Below, in pieces: positions 62,008 to 64,000 of a stretch of 64,000 bases of DNA. The notes under the pieces were generated by a model. It had not been told where the DNA came from, made no database searches, and saw only the letters and a program-made list of their open reading frames with translations. A program made the translations under genes and the position numbers. The stretch is taken from assembly GCA_013368445.1 (NCBI GenBank), contig JAACJO010000004.1:992001-1056000 (forward strand), given 5' to 3'. The stretch comes from Leucocoprinus leucothites (taxonomy: Eukaryota > Basidiomycota > Agaricomycetes > Agaricales > Agaricaceae). Each line of letters starts with the position of its first letter. The first letter of the stretch is position 1.

Positions 62008-64000
62008 CTAGGGTAATGGAAGTGGACCAGGCTTGTCAGGATAAGCAGAATGGAAGTCAGAAAGAAGTTCAGTCACATGCATAAGTTTGGTAGCAGGTAA
62101 CCACGAAGATTCTTCATCAGTATCTTCATATCCCAACCAGATGACCTTGTAAAGAAGTTTGCATGTGTGATGTTGATCAATCTTCAAGTCTACAATGCAG
62201 GTGATCTCATACTCTGGCTCACCATCAATGACAATGGGAGCAGGAGCCAGTTCTGTGCAGTCAGCAAATGGATTGGGTGTGGTCAGCTCAAGCATGGAAA
62301 CGTGGAAGACAGGATGAACAGCATGCATGGGAATCTAGAAAGTGAAGGGTGAACAAGTGAGAGCCAGGTTGAGCAATGATTTTGTATGGACTGAGATATT
62401 TTCCGGAGAGCTTCTTGGATGGACAGTTAGTACAGAAAAATTGAGCTTTCACAAAAACTTTCTGGCCGACTTTGAACTCTGGGGCTGGTAACCAACATGC
62501 ATCAGCAGATCATTGGTAGCATTCTTGAGCAGTGGCTATCTCAGCCTTGAGAGTCATATGTAATTCATCAAGGTTGACTGCAAAGTTGCGTGTGCAAGCT
62601 GATGCTATATCATGGTCAGGATGGACTGTAATGTTAGGGTGATAACCCTTGTTGGTGAAGAAGGGCGAAATTCCAGTGGTAGTACTGGGTGCATTGTTAT
62701 ATGCAAATTCTGCAAGTAGGAGGAGTTCGGACCAATTGTCCTACTAATAGTTGCAGTAAACCCAAAGGTACTGCTCTAGCATTTGGTTAGTTCATTCCAT
62801 CTGTCCATCACCTTCAGGATGATAACCAGATGTGAAGTGAAGGTGCATGTCCAGAGCTGTGCTGAGGGAATGGAAGAAATGTGAGACGAACTCTGAACCA
62901 CAATCAGAAGTGACATGAGAAGGAACACCATGCTTAGAGAATATGTAAATGACAAATAACTGTGCTAGTTCTGCTGAAGTGATAGTGTTGTGGGTCAGAA
63001 TGAATACAGCCTGTTTGGAGAGTTGGTCAATGATAACAAGGATAGTGTCAAAGCCAGATAAGGAAGGGGGTTTCTTGATGAAGTCCGTTGAAATTGAATT
63101 CCAAGGGCATTCAGGAATGGGAAGTTGCTTGAGGTTACCATATGGCTTATCATGTTGAGACTTGGATCACATGCAGGTAATGCAGGATTTACAGAAAGCC
63201 TTGACCTGAGATCAGATGTCAGGCCAGGTGTACTCGCATCAGATGAGTTCGAGGGTCTTGTTCTGACCAAAATGGCCAGAAAGGACATGATCATGTTTGT
63301 ATTGTAGAACTCTGAGTTGAAGGTTGTTGATGTCAGGTATGTAGATCCTGTTGTTGAGCTGAAGGAAACCAGTGGAATCAACTGACCAGCAGCCTTCAGG
63401 ATGAGTGGTATGAGCAGATGTGATCGGGTCTAAAGGAAGTGAGGCAAGGATATCAGAGTGAAGTTTCTTGAGATATAGTATGGTGGCAGTATGAAGGAAA
63501 GGAGTGGAAAAATAAGTAGCTCGAACTGAAGCTGATAACTGTTCATGCGAAAATACAGGATGGAAATTGTGAGGATTGACTGAAGTGTAGCCATTATTCC
63601 CCCCTTTAGGGTAGACATCCCATCATCTAGTGAGAGTGTCAGGCCTGGTTCTGAGTTGGCCAGGTCGGAAACAGATAATGAGGTTGAACTGTGATATGAA
63701 CTCAGACCAATGAGCCTGTTGACAAGTTAGGATCTTCATAGTGCAGAAGTATTCCAGGTTCTTGTGATTGGTAACAATGTCAATAGGGAGTGGGGCTCCT
63801 TCAAGGTAATGCCACCAGGTGCAAAAAGCCTTGAAGATAGCAAGGAGCTCTTTGTCATGAGTGTCATAGTTTAACTCAGCCATGTTGAAGGTGTGGGAGT
63901 GGAACGCAATCGGGTGAACTTCATTGTCATCCACGACAATGGAAAGGATGGCAGCAAGTGCATAATCGGAAGCATCAGTCTCAATGATGATCTGAGTGTT
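62008..64000 (-). pseudogene. Element D pol: RNase H, integrase, chromodomain (partial)
   Basis: From the right edge: RNase H (DDNEVHPIAFHSHTFNMAEL, DTHDKELLAIFKAF, YLEGAPLPIDIVT). Next an integrase zinc region (HDHVLSGHFGQNKT, CKSCITC) and catalytic core (STDFIKKPP, SDCGSEFVSHFF, GYHPEGDGQ), interrupted by TGA and TAG codons. Then a C-terminal region (GQKVFVKAQFFCTNCPSKKL) and chromodomain (YKVIWLGYEDTDEESSWLP, YPDKPGPLPLP), with the stop at 62008. Chromodomain sequence is intact. The rest of pol is outside the window. Confidence 0.82.

Larger units (their letters stand above)
59764..64000 (-). mobile_element. Element D: Ty3/Gypsy chromodomain retrotransposon, minus strand, 3' part
   Basis: Read on the minus strand the window contains RNase H, integrase, chromodomain, an intervening antisense gene, a polypurine tract (taaggggggaatac) and the 3' LTR (60323 down to 59764, ending CTTAACA like element B). 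RT, protease, gag and the 5' LTR lie beyond 64000. It inserted into element C; the predicted target duplication is GCTTC (59759-59763), and its second copy should lie outside the window. The pol region has several stops but is better preserved than in element B. Confidence 0.82.

Overview
The window looks like chromosomal DNA of a filamentous basidiomycete, most likely a mushroom-forming agaricomycete. Genes are compact and cut by many introns of about 50-70 bp. Neighbouring genes are often only 70-160 bp apart and frequently divergent. Most recognisable proteins are conserved eukaryotic housekeeping proteins with fungal features: a Gal4-type Zn2Cys6 regulator, a fungal SWI1, GH18 chitinases and a DUF1748 protein. 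The right end is filled with chromodomain-bearing Ty3/Gypsy retrotransposons typical of such genomes.

Layout. 1-2252: no gene recognised. 2253-7101: a divergent pair, a Zn2Cys6 transcription factor (-) and a TVP38/TMEM41-type membrane protein (+). 7870-13109: a very Q-rich ARID protein, the SWI1 subunit of SWI/SNF. 13676-18829: CCDC130/YJU2B splicing factor, ribosomal protein uS10 (RPS20) and an inositol-polyphosphate 5-phosphatase. 19075-24780: two tandem GH18 chitinases; only the second has a chitin-binding module. 26917-29766: DUF1748 protein, a haem-less sulfite oxidase, COX12. 29902-35802: PRP18, JJJ1, TIM13, a homeodomain factor. 37319-46721: U1-70K, COX10, ZNF830-like protein, nicotinate phosphoribosyltransferase, exosome RRP41, tRNA m7G methyltransferase TRM8, mitochondrial citrate synthase.

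From about 46.8 kb to the end the base composition changes abruptly (AT-rich, nearly CpG-free) and the DNA is a nest of LTR retrotransposons. Element A (gag) is split by a complete 7960-bp element B (49050-57009; two 546-bp LTRs; perfect ATTAT target duplication). Element C (57111-59763) follows and is cut in its protease region by element D (59764 to beyond the window, minus strand). The pol genes are decayed mainly by C-to-T changes at CpG: in-frame TGA codons sit where conserved arginines are expected, and the two LTRs of B differ mostly by TG/CA exchanges.

Most unusual feature: B and D each carry, between the chromodomain and the 3' LTR, an extra gene on the antisense strand. In both cases it encodes a low-complexity or coiled-coil N-terminus, a Gal4-like six-cysteine cluster (CX2CX6C...CX2CX6C) and a C-terminal coiled coil. 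In D it has a clean GT-AG spliceosomal intron. This looks like a captured or long-carried regulatory-type gene rather than gag or pol.

Co-occurring functions include four splicing-related proteins (CCDC130, PRP18, U1-70K, possibly ZNF830) and several nuclear-encoded mitochondrial proteins (COX12, TIM13, COX10, citrate synthase, DUF1748). I see no evidence that these form a dedicated cluster rather than ordinary fungal gene order. Two host genes appear to use GC-AG introns, one of them in frame inside a DNA-binding domain.
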